A stretch of DNA of 64,000 nucleotides from Segatella baroniae DSM 16972 = JCM 13447 (GCF_000426585.1 NZ_AUFQ01000005.1:62001-126000), one strand, 5' to 3'. Counted from the first letter of the stretch, positions 32,666 through 43,199 are shown. A program made the numbers and translations. The notes: generated from the letters alone by a model not told the origin.

Positions 32666-33049
32666 TTATTCGTTTGTCGGGGTTTGTTCCCGAAGTCTCT
32701 CCTCCATGGCGATGCGGCGATATTGCGCTGGTGGCATGCCGAAATGCTTTTGGAAAACGCGGTAGAAGGTCTGTATCTTCGGCACGCCGCAGTCTGTCGC
32801 CACTTCGCCGATGGTCATTTCAGGACGGTTTGTCAGTTGTTCGGCCGCCCTTTTCAGGCGAAGTCCGTTGACATAGTTCACGAACGACATGCCCGCATAT
32901 TTCTCGAATAGGGGGGCGAAGTTGTTCTTTGACACTTTCACCAGCTTGCGAAGCACGTCTCTGTTCAGTCTGTGGTCTCGAAACATCTCCTTCTCTACGA
33001 TGTATTTTGCCAGCTTTTGGAATACATCTTTTTCTTTTTCAGTCTTCAT
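32666..33049 (-). CDS. Stand-alone AraC-type DNA-binding domain protein
   Basis: The 127-residue protein consists of little more than an AraC/XylS HTH domain. It has VLRKLVKVSKNNFAPLFEKYAGMSFVNYVNGLRL (first HTH) and MTIGEVATDCGVPKIQTFYRVFQKHFGMPPAQYRR (second HTH, with the conserved G-x-P-x-x-YRR end). AraC-type regulators in Bacteroidota usually have a sensor, TPR or membrane part of 300 or more residues in front; none is present here. It might be a truncated derivative or a small true regulator. It starts 56 bp after ispH on the same strand and ends at the hairpin 32638-32665. Confidence 0.75.
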   Translation of the reverse strand: MKTEKEKDVFQKLAKYIVEKEMFRDHRLNRDVLRKLVKVSKNNFAPLFEKYAGMSFVNYVNGLRLKRAAEQLTNRPEMTIGEVATDCGVPKIQTFYRVFQKHFGMPPAQYRRIAMEERLREQTPTNE

Positions 33050-33105
33050 TTGCGTTCTATTTTTGTGTTTGATGTAGTCTTGTCTTGTGTCGTTGGCTGG
33101 TGGCT

Positions 33106-33993
33106 TCACGGCTCCTGATAATGGTTCGTGATGTAGTCGCGGCATTCTTCCATCAACCACTTGGGCGTGCTGGTCGCTCCGCAAATGCCCACTGTCGCCT
33201 TGCCGCGGAACCATGTCATGTCGATCTCTTCGGCCCGCTCTATCTGGTAGCTGTCGGCATTGACGCGTTTGCACTCCTGGAAGAGCACTTTTCCATTGGA
33301 ACTCTTGCGTCCGCTGACGAAGATCACGACGTCGTGGCGGGCCGCGAAGGTCGATATGTTGGGCATTCGGTTGGCCACTTGCCGGCAGATGGTGTCGAAA
33401 CTCTTGAACTCGGCGCCCTCGGCGATGTGGGCCTGGATGTATTCTATGATGTGGTGGAACTCGTCGAGGCTCTTGGTGGTCTGCGAATAGAGGTAGATGT
33501 CGCGGTTGAAGTCCAGTTGTTTCACGTCGTCGAACTTCTCGATGACGATGGCGTGGCTGTGTGTTTGGCCTACGAGGCCCAGCACTTCGGCGTGTCCGTT
33601 CTTTCCGAAAATCACGATCTGCCGTCCGCCGTCCGCCGTCGAGGTGTCGTCGTCGCATTCATACTGCTTCTTGATGCGCTTCTGGAGTTGCAGCACCACG
33701 GGACAGGTGGCATCGATGATTTCGATATGGTTGCGGCGGGCCGTCTCGTAGGTCTCGGGCGGCTCGCCATGTGCCCGCAGCAGCACCTTCACATGGTGCA
33801 GGTCTTTCAGCTGGTCGTGGTTGATGGTGACGAGTCCCCGCCCGTGTAGCCGTTCCACCTCCATGCCGTTGTGTACGATGTCGCCCAGACAGTAGAGCGT
33901 CTCGCCCTTGGCCAGCTCCTCTTCGGCCTTCTTGATGGCCGTGGTCACGCCGAAGCAGAAGCCGCTTCCGTTGTCGATTTCAATCTGGATCAT
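33106..33993 (-). CDS. ispH: 4-hydroxy-3-methylbut-2-enyl diphosphate reductase (IspH)
   Basis: The 295-residue [4Fe-4S] enzyme of the MEP isoprenoid pathway makes IPP and DMAPP. The three cluster Cys are visible: GSGFCFGV (Cys13), IDATCPVV (about Cys96) and VGICGATSTPKWLMEE near the C-terminus. The conserved RAHGEPP and TTKSLDEF are also present. Length is normal. It starts 2 bp after the DUF1573 gene, so it is probably part of the transcript that begins at the alpha-2-macroglobulin-like gene. Confidence 0.95.
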   Translation of the reverse strand: MIQIEIDNGSGFCFGVTTAIKKAEEELAKGETLYCLGDIVHNGMEVERLHGRGLVTINHDQLKDLHHVKVLLRAHGEPPETYETARRNHIEIIDATCPVVLQLQKRIKKQYECDDDTSTADGGRQIVIFGKNGHAEVLGLVGQTHSHAIVIEKFDDVKQLDFNRDIYLYSQTTKSLDEFHHIIEYIQAHIAEGAEFKSFDTICRQVANRMPNISTFAARHDVVIFVSGRKSSNGKVLFQECKRVNADSYQIERAEEIDMTWFRGKATVGICGATSTPKWLMEECRDYITNHYQEP

Positions 33994-33995
33994 GC

Positions 33996-35051
33996 TTATT
34001 TGGCGTTGATGTTGATGACGACTTTGGGCTGTTCCGGGTCGTTGGTGATCATCAAGACGCGCGGACGCTGCTTTTTCAGTATCTCGCGGGTCCCCGCAAT
34101 CTTGAGTTTCGCCGTCTCGCCGGGCTCCAGTTTCGTCTTGTTCAGCGACACTTCGAGTCCTGTCGTGAACATTTGCAGGTTGCGAATCTCAAGCGTCGTC
34201 CTGCCGCCGTTGGTGAGTTCGATGGTGCCCCGCAGCTTTTTCCTGTCGCCGAAGGTGCCCAGGTTCAGTTCCTTGGCGCTGAGATGCAGCCGGGGAGCCA
34301 GCTTCAGTTGGTCGCTCGTCATGTTTTGGAATGCGGGAAGCAGCACGGCCGATACCGGGAGTTCGATGTCGGCGGCCACTTTGTCGCCCGGCGCGAAGCC
34401 CAGATACACGCTCGTCTGCGACAATCCGAAGTCGCGGAGCTTGCGGGAGTCGAGCGTCAGCAGCAGTTCCCCTTGATGGCGGGGTGCTATTTTGGATGGC
34501 GACAGCTCGGCGGAGAGGTAGTTTGGCAGGTGCATCACTTGTGGTTCGGCCGTCCGGTCGGAGTTGTTGTAGATGTGAACCTTGACCGATGGGCGTTCGC
34601 CGCGGTTGATGTCGTCGAACTCTATCTCGTTCTTGTCGGTCTTCAAGTCGCCCAAGTCGTATGGAAAATCGCCCACATAGCCTTTCAACTCCTCAACGAC
34701 GACGCCGCGAATCTTCAACATCAGCGGTTGCTTTCGGTTGCTTGTGTAGAGTCCTATCTCCTTTTGGAAATGGCCGAGGGTGGCCGCGTCGTAGGTAGCC
34801 TTCAGCGTATATTCCTTTCCTCCTGCGATGGTATGGTGGTCGTCGACCACCGTCGTGCAGCCGCAACTGGTGCGCACCTGCTCTATTTGGACAGGTCTGC
34901 TGCCCTTGTTGGTCAGCTTGAACTCTACGGTGATGGGGCTGCGGTAGCGCACTTGCCCCACGTTGATGGATTCTTTTTCGACAATGAGTTTCTGGGCCAT
35001 GACGTTCAAGGTGGTCATGGCCAGCAGAGAGAGTGCTAATATCTTCTTCAT
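33996..35051 (-). CDS. DUF1573 protein with Ig-like (HYDIN/ASH-type) domains
   Basis: The 351-residue exported protein has a signal peptide MKKILALSLLAMTTLNVMAQ. The first domain (INVGQVRYRSPITVEFKLTNKGSRPVQIEQVRTSCGCTTV) is a typical DUF1573, including the CGC motif. Two further beta-sandwich-like repeats follow (FPYDLGDLKTDKNEIEFDDI; LNLGTFGDRKKLRGTIELTNG). The molecular role of the family is unknown; many members are surface or periplasmic. An ATG at 35057 would overlap the preceding stop as ATGA and add two residues; both starts are possible. It follows the alpha-2-macroglobulin-like gene directly. Confidence 0.85.
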   Translation of the reverse strand: MKKILALSLLAMTTLNVMAQKLIVEKESINVGQVRYRSPITVEFKLTNKGSRPVQIEQVRTSCGCTTVVDDHHTIAGGKEYTLKATYDAATLGHFQKEIGLYTSNRKQPLMLKIRGVVVEELKGYVGDFPYDLGDLKTDKNEIEFDDINRGERPSVKVHIYNNSDRTAEPQVMHLPNYLSAELSPSKIAPRHQGELLLTLDSRKLRDFGLSQTSVYLGFAPGDKVAADIELPVSAVLLPAFQNMTSDQLKLAPRLHLSAKELNLGTFGDRKKLRGTIELTNGGRTTLEIRNLQMFTTGLEVSLNKTKLEPGETAKLKIAGTREILKKQRPRVLMITNDPEQPKVVININAK

Positions 35052-35053
35052 AA

Positions 35054-38000
35054 TCATTTCACTTGCAAGTTGAGCGCCTTGCCGCGACCCATGTATTCGG
35101 GGCTGTACATGCACTTTGCCGTGCATGTGCCGGAGGTGTAGTCGCCCGCCCGGTCGATGTAATATTCGGTTTCGACGACATGTGTGCCTTTGGGAAGCAT
35201 GTCGTAATAATAATAGGTGGCCTCGTCTTTGGCGGCATAGTAGGTCCCTTGGCTGTAGCCGCTCAGCTGTCGGACGGGTTCCATGCACGCGGCGCGGTGG
35301 TCGGCCACTTCGACGAAGTCGTAATCGCGGTCGGCCGTGATGGTGATTCTCACCTTGATCTTGTCGCCAACCTTCGCCGTAGCGTTGGGAAGAATGACTT
35401 CCCGCTTGACGCCAAGCCCCATCGCGGCGTCTGAAACCTCACTCGTCTGCTGCCTGAACTCGGCATATACCGCCCCCCAAGTCACTCTGTCGGCATGGTT
35501 TTCGGCTGTGAATGTGCCGAAACGGCGGCCCGTCTGTCGTGCCTGCACGTAGCCGGTGGCGGGGATGGCGGGCGTCGTGGCCAGCGGGTGGCCGTCGAGT
35601 TTGAGCGTGGCCGGTGCCGCGTTGTCGGTCAGCGTGGCGATGTTGCCGTCTACGAAACCATAAACGGCGTTGACACAGTTGATGGGTGTGTCCCATTGCT
35701 GGGTGCGTTTGCTTTGCAACAGCCAGCGTTGCATCTCCGCAATGGTCTGCCTGTCGTCGGGCGTAATCAGCTTTAAGGCCTCGATGGCTGCCACTTGTGT
35801 CGGTATTTTGTAGTCGCACCAGGAGTAATAGGCCTTGCGTGTGTCGAAATAACGCCCCATTTCCTCTTTGTAAACCGTGTATTGTTTTAGACTGTTGAGC
35901 TGTCGCAGGGCTTCGGTCTCCTTACCGGAGCGGCCGAGGATGACAGCCATGGTCGCCTTCCCGTAGATGGTGAGGGCGGTGGGGTGGGCTTCCACCAGCT
36001 TCAGAAGATACTGATAGTCGGCTTTGTCTTGGTTCTGGTGGCGGAGCGCGCACAGATACAGATAGCGCACGGCACTCTCGCTGGGCTGCAGGTTCTTGTC
36101 CCCCTCCTTCTCACGGGCCTTCAAGCGGGCCACTTCTTTGGCCGTTTCCTTTTCGAGATAGCCCATGCCGGCTTGCAGAATCTTTGCCGTGGCGTCGTCG
36201 TTGGTGCCTGTCATCATGTTGAGACGCTGCAAAGTGGTGCATACGGAGAGCGTGATGTAGAGACTGCCGGGGCCGTTTTCCCACCAGCTGAAGGATCCGT
36301 CGGCTCGCTGGAGCTTCTTGATTTGCGCGAGATTCGCGTCGAGTCGGCTCTTGATGGTGTTGCCGTCGAGATAGGATAGCAGCTGTTCCTGGCGTTCGTT
36401 GCCCCGCAGGGCGTCTTGCAACCAAGGCGTATTTTCAAGTTCTTGGGCCAATGTGACAAAGGCACTCTTGGCCTCCGGCTTTGGAGAAAGGCTCCAGAGT
36501 CGGATGGTTTCGGCTATCTTGGGATTGCCGGAGATGATGTGCTGCGCAAGACTGTTGGCATAATAGGCGGTCGTTTGCGAGATGGCGTTCTTCGTTTTGT
36601 CGGCGGCTACCGTCGGAAGCGTCTTGATCATCAGCCAGGAAGGGTTGTTGGTGTATTCGATCGTGAGTCGGTTGCCGGCTTCTTTCACGGGAAACAGCTT
36701 GTCAACGTCGATTGTTTGCGTGCCGGCGTGAATCTGGCTGAACGCGACGGTGTTCATCACGTTCTCCTTGTTGTCGAGAATGGGGAGGTAATGTTGCTCT
36801 CCGTCGCTGAAGTTTGCGCCTTCCACCGTCATTCTACAGATGAGGACGCCGGCCTGTTTGTCGGCCGTTACGGTTTCGGGGTCGAACTTGAACGTGGAGG
36901 CGACAGTCTCCTTGGCGTTGATGGAGATGTTCCTGGACTGCGCGAACACGACTTTCTCGTTCTCGGGGTTGACGAGTTGCAGCGTCAGTCTGCCGCTTTG
37001 CGCCTTGTCGGTGGTGTTCACGATTCGGCAACTGAGCAGCGGCTGGTCGCCGAAGCGCACGAAACGCGGCATGTTCGGCATGACCATCAAAGTCTTCTGG
37101 GCCGTGGCTTCCGTCTGTTCCAGGCCGTAATTCATGGCCTTGTCATGTGCGAAGCCCATGAATTTCCATGTCGTTACGCTCTCGGGAAGCGTGAAGCGGA
37201 GGCTCACGTGCCCCTGTTCGTCCGACTCCAAGGCCGGATAGAAGAACGCGGTCTCGTTGAAATTCTGTCTGACGGATGGCGTTTGCGACCGCCGTGCGGG
37301 CTCTTTCGTGTTTTTGTCTTCAGCTGCCGTATCGTTAGCTTCGGCTTCCTTGACGTTGGTACGAAGTGCTGTTTCGCCCATGGGAGTGGCTTCCAGCTTG
37401 CTGAGCGCCATGCTTTTGGCGTATGCCATGCCCGCCCTCGTCTTTCGCGGACTGCTTGAATCAGCTGCGTATGCCATCAGCTGAATGCCGAAATACATGT
37501 CGTTCCAGTTCAAAACGGCGGGGTCGAGCTTCGTAAAGTCGAGTTCCTTCTCCTGCAAGGCATGGAAAGGCTCTTCTCCATAGAGGCTTGTCGGCTGGAA
37601 GTGGTTGCCCTCCCACAAAGCGATATAAGGCAAGTGGCGGTGGAGGGGCAGGCTGAAGGCCCAGCTGTGCGGGGCGATGTCGTCCAGACTCTTGTCATAC
37701 AGCACGGCCATCAATTGTGCCTTGGCGGCCTTCCCCTTGTTGTCGGTGATTTGGAGCTTCCATGTTTCGTCCTGGCCGGGTGTCAGGCGGTCGCGGAACG
37801 TGAGCCATTTCATGTTCAAGGTCTTGTCGGGCAGCGGCTTTTCGAGGCGCACCTGGTGCGAATAACACCTGCCGTCCTTCACCCATGCCATGGAAATGAT
37901 AATGCCGTCGCCGTACTCTTCCTTATATTTAAAGGTACGCGTGCGCACTTCCTTGTTGAGTTCTACGTGTCCTTGCTCCACCAACTTGCGGTCGGAGAAT

Positions 38001-40555
38001 ATGTCATAGACCACATGCACGTGCTCGTCGCTCGATCCGAACTGCACGGACACGGCCTGGCCGTCGGCTGGGAAGCCCTTGGCCGAGGTGACAAACCAGT
38101 CGTGGGTGTCGATGGGTGCCGTCTTGTCTTTGAACGAATAGACCACAAACGTATAGTTCAGGGTGTCCGTTCCGCAAGTGGCCGACAGCGTGTGGAGGCC
38201 CGATGGCAGATTCAATTTACCGAGTTCAACCTCTTGGTTGGCTGCGGTCGTGTATGTCTTGGCGTCGATTTGATAGTTGACGGTGGCCTCCATCTCTTTT
38301 CCCAGCAGGTTGGTGTAGGTGAATTTGAAGGTTCCCGGGCGCGCTTTGTCCAGCCGGTCGGCGAGGGTAGTGCCGAAGATGGTCGTGCGGTTGCTCAGCG
38401 GCAGGGTGGTGGAAGCTTCGTGGCTCTCGCCTGCCATGTCGGTGACGACAGCCTGAACGACGTAGCTGTAGTAGAGCGCCTCGCCCTTTCTGCCTTCCGG
38501 CAAGAGCATGGGGACGCGCGCCAAGAACCTCCCTTCGGCGTCGGTGACGGTCGTGTCGGGGGCGAAGGTGTATACGTTTGCGTCGTATTGGCGGGCCCAG
38601 AAGAAGCGAGGGCGACGCTGAATCTTCAACGTCACGCGTGCGCCGGCGACGGGAACGCCCGCATAGCGTCTGGCAACGCCTTCCACTTGGATGGTGTCTC
38701 CGCTGCGATATGCCTTGAGGTAGGGGGGGAAGGCGACGTCGAAAGTCGGCCGCTTGTATTCTTCCACGCGGAAGTTGCAGCTTCCCTGTCGGTCGGCTTC
38801 GACCGAGAAGTAGCCCGTCAGCCCCGTGCGGGGCAGCGCGAAGTCGGCCGAAGCCGTGCCGTAGTCGTCCGTCGTGACCGTCTTCTCGGCCTGCATCTTG
38901 TAGTTTGCGTCACGAAGTGTCAGTTTGATGGTCTTTCCCGCGGCCACTTTCACCTCGTCGTTTCTGTGTCTGGCGGTGTAGGCGACCACCGACGTCTTGA
39001 CGATTTGCCCAGGGCGATACAGACTGCGGTCGGCAAACACGTTTATGTTGAGCTCCGCATTGTCTGCTTCATCAGGGAAACTGATGTTCCCGTTGACAGC
39101 TATCTTGGGGCGAAACCTGTCATTTTCGGTGTAGACCATCATGGAGTAGGGCTCTTCCTTGCCCGTATAGATGGCTTCACCGTTGCGGTCTGTGGTTACA
39201 ATCTTGATGACTTGATCCTTCCGGGTCTGCCAGTTTTCCTTCGACAGGCGGATGTGTGCGCCGGCAACAGGTTGCCCCGAAGCCGCGTCCAAGGCCACGA
39301 GTCTCATCTGGTGGTTGGGAAGCGGTCGGGCCAAAGCCGTCAGGCTGCTGACGTGCAGGAGCTTTCTTTCGGGCTTGACGTCCTTGTTGTCCGTCGTAAA
39401 CTCCAGTAGATACACGCCCGCGGCCAGTCCGTCGAGCTGCATGGAGTCGCAACATATCTTGTAAGGAGGCTGCCCCACATATCTATGGGTGGTCGTTGTG
39501 GTCGTATTCGCCAAGAGCAGACGACTGATTCTGCCATAGTCGTTTGGCTGATTGGGGTCGAGTTCGAGTGCATGGGCGGTGTTGAGACGGGTCACCGACA
39601 TCGTTATCGACTGCAGGTTGGTGATTTGTCGGATATAAACGAGCTTCGCTTTATTCGGCAACAATACGTCTCTGTCCATCTCGACGATGAAGCTTGGCAG
39701 GGTGAGACGCCTCTGCGCGTTGCGCAGAATGTTCATCCGGGGCCATGCTCCCCAGTGACTTAAGGCGTAATTGATGTAGTTGTATTTGTCGATGGTGGAC
39801 GCGTCGGTGGCTCGGTCCATGAAGTTGTAGCGCTCGATGGCCAGCTCTCCCGCCACCGTCAGGTCTTTATAGACGTTGATCAGCGAGTCGATGGTTTGCA
39901 GATACTTGGACTTTCTCACTTCCAGGACATCGGATTTCCGGTCTTGTTGTATCAGTTCGAAGACGCAGAGGCAGGCTGCCGAGCGGTTGTTGTGCTCGCT
40001 GTACCACTTGTACATGGTCTTGAAGTCGCCCGTTTCATAGCCGATGACGTGCAGAAGGTCATTATAAAAGATGTGGCTGTCGGTGCCTTCGCGGAGCAAA
40101 GGCTCGTAAACGCCGGCATTCACGCCGGCCAATCTGTCGGGATGACGCATGGCTTTCTCAAACCATTTCTTGCTTTCGGCCTTGCAGTCCCGACCTTCCA
40201 GGTTGAGGTTTTCATACACTTTGCCGAGCGCGCATTGGTAGACGGCGGCCAATGTGATGTTCTTGCCGGCGGCGGCCTCTTCCTTTTCCAACCGACTCAG
40301 TGCCACGGGGATGGAATCCTCTGATATCTGTCCTTCCACCTTGGCCCTTTTGAACTCCGCCTTGAGCAGATGACCGTATTTCTGTTCGGCTTTCGCCTTG
40401 TGGGCAATCTTCGCCAACATGTCAAGTTCATCCTTTGGGAGGTCTTTACGCTCCAATTCGGCAACTCTCTTCCACAGCGTATTGTAACTTTCCGCCGCCC
40501 CTGAAAGCGGCCACCATGCGAGCATTGTCATGAACGCAATGAGTAGTTTCTTCAT
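35054..40555 (-). CDS. Alpha-2-macroglobulin-like giant exported protein (Bacteroidota type)
   Basis: The 1833-residue exported protein has a signal peptide (MKKLLIAFMTMLAWWPLSGA). An N-terminal helical repeat-like part comes first, then MG domains with the typical MG2 start ADRSLYRPGQIVKTSVVAYT near residue 505. An A2M-type segment lies near residue 1100 (FFYPALESDEQGHVSLRFTLPES), then an alpha/alpha toroid-like region (ADGSFSWWENGPGSLYITL), and a C-terminal domain with YDMLPKGTHVVETEYYIDRAGDYT. The thioester motif C-x-E-Q is absent, so it is unlikely to trap proteases covalently. Bacterial A2M proteins are thought to guard the periplasm or surface; this lineage's role is unknown. The start is placed after the -7 box at 40588-40595. 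Confidence 0.88.
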   Translation of the reverse strand: MKKLLIAFMTMLAWWPLSGAAESYNTLWKRVAELERKDLPKDELDMLAKIAHKAKAEQKYGHLLKAEFKRAKVEGQISEDSIPVALSRLEKEEAAAGKNITLAAVYQCALGKVYENLNLEGRDCKAESKKWFEKAMRHPDRLAGVNAGVYEPLLREGTDSHIFYNDLLHVIGYETGDFKTMYKWYSEHNNRSAACLCVFELIQQDRKSDVLEVRKSKYLQTIDSLINVYKDLTVAGELAIERYNFMDRATDASTIDKYNYINYALSHWGAWPRMNILRNAQRRLTLPSFIVEMDRDVLLPNKAKLVYIRQITNLQSITMSVTRLNTAHALELDPNQPNDYGRISRLLLANTTTTTTHRYVGQPPYKICCDSMQLDGLAAGVYLLEFTTDNKDVKPERKLLHVSSLTALARPLPNHQMRLVALDAASGQPVAGAHIRLSKENWQTRKDQVIKIVTTDRNGEAIYTGKEEPYSMMVYTENDRFRPKIAVNGNISFPDEADNAELNINVFADRSLYRPGQIVKTSVVAYTARHRNDEVKVAAGKTIKLTLRDANYKMQAEKTVTTDDYGTASADFALPRTGLTGYFSVEADRQGSCNFRVEEYKRPTFDVAFPPYLKAYRSGDTIQVEGVARRYAGVPVAGARVTLKIQRRPRFFWARQYDANVYTFAPDTTVTDAEGRFLARVPMLLPEGRKGEALYYSYVVQAVVTDMAGESHEASTTLPLSNRTTIFGTTLADRLDKARPGTFKFTYTNLLGKEMEATVNYQIDAKTYTTAANQEVELGKLNLPSGLHTLSATCGTDTLNYTFVVYSFKDKTAPIDTHDWFVTSAKGFPADGQAVSVQFGSSDEHVHVVYDIFSDRKLVEQGHVELNKEVRTRTFKYKEEYGDGIIISMAWVKDGRCYSHQVRLEKPLPDKTLNMKWLTFRDRLTPGQDETWKLQITDNKGKAAKAQLMAVLYDKSLDDIAPHSWAFSLPLHRHLPYIALWEGNHFQPTSLYGEEPFHALQEKELDFTKLDPAVLNWNDMYFGIQLMAYAADSSSPRKTRAGMAYAKSMALSKLEATPMGETALRTNVKEAEANDTAAEDKNTKEPARRSQTPSVRQNFNETAFFYPALESDEQGHVSLRFTLPESVTTWKFMGFAHDKAMNYGLEQTEATAQKTLMVMPNMPRFVRFGDQPLLSCRIVNTTDKAQSGRLTLQLVNPENEKVVFAQSRNISINAKETVASTFKFDPETVTADKQAGVLICRMTVEGANFSDGEQHYLPILDNKENVMNTVAFSQIHAGTQTIDVDKLFPVKEAGNRLTIEYTNNPSWLMIKTLPTVAADKTKNAISQTTAYYANSLAQHIISGNPKIAETIRLWSLSPKPEAKSAFVTLAQELENTPWLQDALRGNERQEQLLSYLDGNTIKSRLDANLAQIKKLQRADGSFSWWENGPGSLYITLSVCTTLQRLNMMTGTNDDATAKILQAGMGYLEKETAKEVARLKAREKEGDKNLQPSESAVRYLYLCALRHQNQDKADYQYLLKLVEAHPTALTIYGKATMAVILGRSGKETEALRQLNSLKQYTVYKEEMGRYFDTRKAYYSWCDYKIPTQVAAIEALKLITPDDRQTIAEMQRWLLQSKRTQQWDTPINCVNAVYGFVDGNIATLTDNAAPATLKLDGHPLATTPAIPATGYVQARQTGRRFGTFTAENHADRVTWGAVYAEFRQQTSEVSDAAMGLGVKREVILPNATAKVGDKIKVRITITADRDYDFVEVADHRAACMEPVRQLSGYSQGTYYAAKDEATYYYYDMLPKGTHVVETEYYIDRAGDYTSGTCTAKCMYSPEYMGRGKALNLQVK

Positions 40556-40587
40556 AATCCGCAACCTCTTTAAACGTTGATATAGTG

Positions 40588-40595
40588 CAAAGATA
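40588..40595 (-). promoter_or_regulatory. -7 element for the A2M-like operon
   Basis: The complement reads TATCTTTG, 32 bp before the ATG at 40555. It is the only good promoter seen before DUF1573 and ispH, so these may be read from here. Confidence 0.6.
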
Positions 40596-40664
40596 GAGAT
40601 TTTATCGGGACGCCCCAAGGCAATGGTGCACTTTTTATGGCTTGCGGTGGCCTTTTCACCGCTG

Positions 40665-40699
40665 TTTTGATTCTTTTATCAATCAAAGTGTTACCTTTG
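40665..40699 (+). promoter_or_regulatory. Promoter of the GH94 gene (TTTTG - 22 bp - TACCTTTG)
   Basis: TTTTG (40665-40669) and TACCTTTG (40692-40699) are separated by 22 bp, slightly longer than ideal. The ATG at 40746 follows after 46 bp. It is divergent from the A2M-like operon. Confidence 0.6.
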
Positions 40700-40745
40700 C
40701 AAACATAGAAAGAACGACAACTTAAAATCAAATCACTTCAACAAC

Positions 40746-43199
40746 ATGACTATGAACAAGAAACCGCAGTACGGTCACTTTGACGATGCTCGACGAGAGT
40801 ACGTCATCACCGACCCCAAAACGCCGTGGCCATGGATCAACTACCTGGGCAATGAAGACTTCTTTTCTTTGATTTCAAACACTGCCGGAGGCTATAGCTT
40901 CTACAAGGATGCCAAGTTTCGCAGGCTCACCCGCTATCGATACAACAACGTTCCCATGGACAATGACGGGCGTTACTTCTACATCAAGGATGGTGAAACG
41001 GTGTGGAATCCTGGCTGGAAGCCCTGCCGCACGCCGTTGGACTTCTACGAATGCCGCCACGGAATGAACTATACCCGCGTCACGGGCCGCAAGGATGGCG
41101 TGGAGGCCAGCGTCCTTTTCTTTGTGCCGTTGCACAAATGGTGCGAAATACAGAAGCTGACGCTGCGCAACCAGACTGCCGAGGTCAAGCAACTGAAGCT
41201 CTTTTCCTTCCAGGAATGGTGTCTTTGGAACGCCGCAACCGACATGGAGAACTTCCAACGGAACTTCTCCACCGGTGAGGTTGAGGTCGAAGGATCCACT
41301 ATCTATCACAAGACCGAGTATCGGGAGCGCCGCAATCATTTCGCGTTCTACCATGTCAACCAACCCATCAGCGGCTTCGACACCGACCGGGAAGCCTTTG
41401 TCGGCCTTTACAGCGAGAAGAGTTTGCCCGACGCGGTGGCTGCCGGAGCCTCCCGAAACAGTGTCGCCCACGGCTGGAGTCCCATCGCTTCGCATTGCGT
41501 CGAGGTGACTTTGCAGCCGGGCGAGGCCCGCGATTTCATCTTCCTTCTGGGCTATGTGGAGAATGAACAGGACAGGAAGTTCGCCGCACATCAGGTCATC
41601 AACAAAGAGAAGGCCCATCTGTTGATTTCCGAATTCGACACGACGGCGAAGGTGGACCGTGCCTTTGCCGACCTCAACGCCTATTGGGACGGGCTGTTGA
41701 GCGTATTTACAGTGAAGAGCACGAACGAGAAACTCGACCGCATGGTCAACATCTGGAATCAATACCAGTGCATGGTGACGTTCTGCATGAGCCGTTCCGC
41801 CAGCTTCTTCGAGAGCGGTATCGGGCGTGGCATGGGCTTCCGCGACAGCAACCAGGACCTTGTGGGCTTCGTCCATCAGATTCCGGCACGCGCGCGGCAG
41901 CGCATCATCGACATCGCCTCCACCCAGTTTGCCGACGGAGGCTGCTATCATCAGTACCAGCCGCTGTCCAAGCGTGGCAACAACGACATCGGCGGCGGCT
42001 TCAACGACGACCCCTGTTGGTTGATTTTCGGCACGGTGGCCTACATCAAGGAGACGGGCGACTTCTCCATCCTCGACGAAATGGTGCCGTTCGACAATCA
42101 GCCGGGCACGGAAGTGACGCTTTTCGAGCATCTCACGATATCCATGAACCATGTCATCGAGCACCTCGGGCCCCACGGACTGCCCCTCATCGGCCGTGCC
42201 GACTGGAACGATTGCCTGAATCTGAACTGCTTCAGTTGGGATCCGAACGAGAGTTTCCAGACCACGGAGAACAAGAGCGAGGGCAGCCAGGCCGAAAGTC
42301 TGATGATAGCCGGTCTCTTTGTCGTCACGGGCAAGGAGTATGTGGCCCTCTGCAGCCGTCTCGGCAAGGACGAAGAAGCCGACCGCATGCAGCGGGCGGT
42401 CGACGCCATGCGGCAAGCCGTGAAGCAACATGGTTGGGACGGGGCGTGGTTTCTGCGTGCCTACGACTTCTATGGCCGCAAAATCGGCAGCAATGAAAAC
42501 GCCGAAGGCAAGATTTTCATCGAGTCGCAAGGCTGGTGTACGATGGCGGGAATCGGCCTTGAGGACGGATTGTGCGACAAGGCGCTCGACAGCGTGAAGG
42601 AACGCATGGAGTGCGAGCATGGTATCGTGCTCAACAACCCGGCCTTCAGCACGTATCATGTGGAGATGGGAGAGATCAGTTCCTATCCCGAAGGCTACAA
42701 GGAGAATGCCGGAATCTTCTGTCACAACAATCCGTGGGTCATCATCGGCGAGACCGTTGCGGGCCGTGGAGACGACGCCTGGCGGCACTACACGAAGATA
42801 TTGCCCTCTTACATCGAAGAGAAATACCAGCTGTTGCACAAGGTCGAGCCTTATGTCAACTGCCAGATGGTGGCCGGAAAGGACGCCGCCCGCCCCGGCG
42901 AGGGCAAGAACTCCTGGCTCACGGGCACGGCAGCGTGGATGTGGTACACCGTGAGCGAGTTCATCCTGGGCATTCAACCCGCCTACGACGGCCTGCTCAT
43001 CAATCCTTGTCTGCCCTCTTCGGCCACGTCCTACGAGGTCTTCCGCAAGTTCCGTGGCGGCGAGTATCGCATCAAGGTCAGCAATCCCGACGGCGTGCAG
43101 CATGGTGTCCGTCAGGTCAAAGTCGACGGTCGGCCCATCGACGGCAACCTTGTTCCCGTCATGGAAGGGAGCCATGACGTGGAAGTCCTGATGGGATAG
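40746..43199 (+). CDS. GH94 cellobiose phosphorylase
   Basis: The 817-residue cytoplasmic inverting phosphorylase of family GH94 splits cellobiose with phosphate to glucose 1-phosphate and glucose. The N-terminal beta-sandwich begins [19 protein letters not shown] and [20 protein letters not shown], strongly matching cellobiose phosphorylases. In the catalytic barrel, [14 protein letters not shown] is conserved, and the general acid is expected to be the Asp of [11 protein letters not shown] near residue 488. Length (about 810-820) also fits. Other GH94 specificities (laminaribiose, cellodextrin) are less likely but not excluded. It is monocistronic, with its own promoter and a strong terminator. 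A second ATG two codons in is possible. Confidence 0.9.
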   Translation: MTMNKKPQYGHFDDARREYVITDPKTPWPWINYLGNEDFFSLISNTAGGYSFYKDAKFRRLTRYRYNNVPMDNDGRYFYIKDGETVWNPGWKPCRTPLDFYECRHGMNYTRVTGRKDGVEASVLFFVPLHKWCEIQKLTLRNQTAEVKQLKLFSFQEWCLWNAATDMENFQRNFSTGEVEVEGSTIYHKTEYRERRNHFAFYHVNQPISGFDTDREAFVGLYSEKSLPDAVAAGASRNSVAHGWSPIASHCVEVTLQPGEARDFIFLLGYVENEQDRKFAAHQVINKEKAHLLISEFDTTAKVDRAFADLNAYWDGLLSVFTVKSTNEKLDRMVNIWNQYQCMVTFCMSRSASFFESGIGRGMGFRDSNQDLVGFVHQIPARARQRIIDIASTQFADGGCYHQYQPLSKRGNNDIGGGFNDDPCWLIFGTVAYIKETGDFSILDEMVPFDNQPGTEVTLFEHLTISMNHVIEHLGPHGLPLIGRADWNDCLNLNCFSWDPNESFQTTENKSEGSQAESLMIAGLFVVTGKEYVALCSRLGKDEEADRMQRAVDAMRQAVKQHGWDGAWFLRAYDFYGRKIGSNENAEGKIFIESQGWCTMAGIGLEDGLCDKALDSVKERMECEHGIVLNNPAFSTYHVEMGEISSYPEGYKENAGIFCHNNPWVIIGETVAGRGDDAWRHYTKILPSYIEEKYQLLHKVEPYVNCQMVAGKDAARPGEGKNSWLTGTAAWMWYTVSEFILGIQPAYDGLLINPCLPSSATSYEVFRKFRGGEYRIKVSNPDGVQHGVRQVKVDGRPIDGNLVPVMEGSHDVEVLMG

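Noticed and set aside
37562..39409. 615-codon plus-strand frame opposite the A2M-like gene
   Set aside because: It is a shadow of a continuous 1833-codon gene on the other strand with signal peptide and domains.
40875..43175. 766-codon minus-strand frame opposite the GH94 gene
   Set aside because: The plus strand has clear GH94 motifs through its whole length. The antisense product has no domain.
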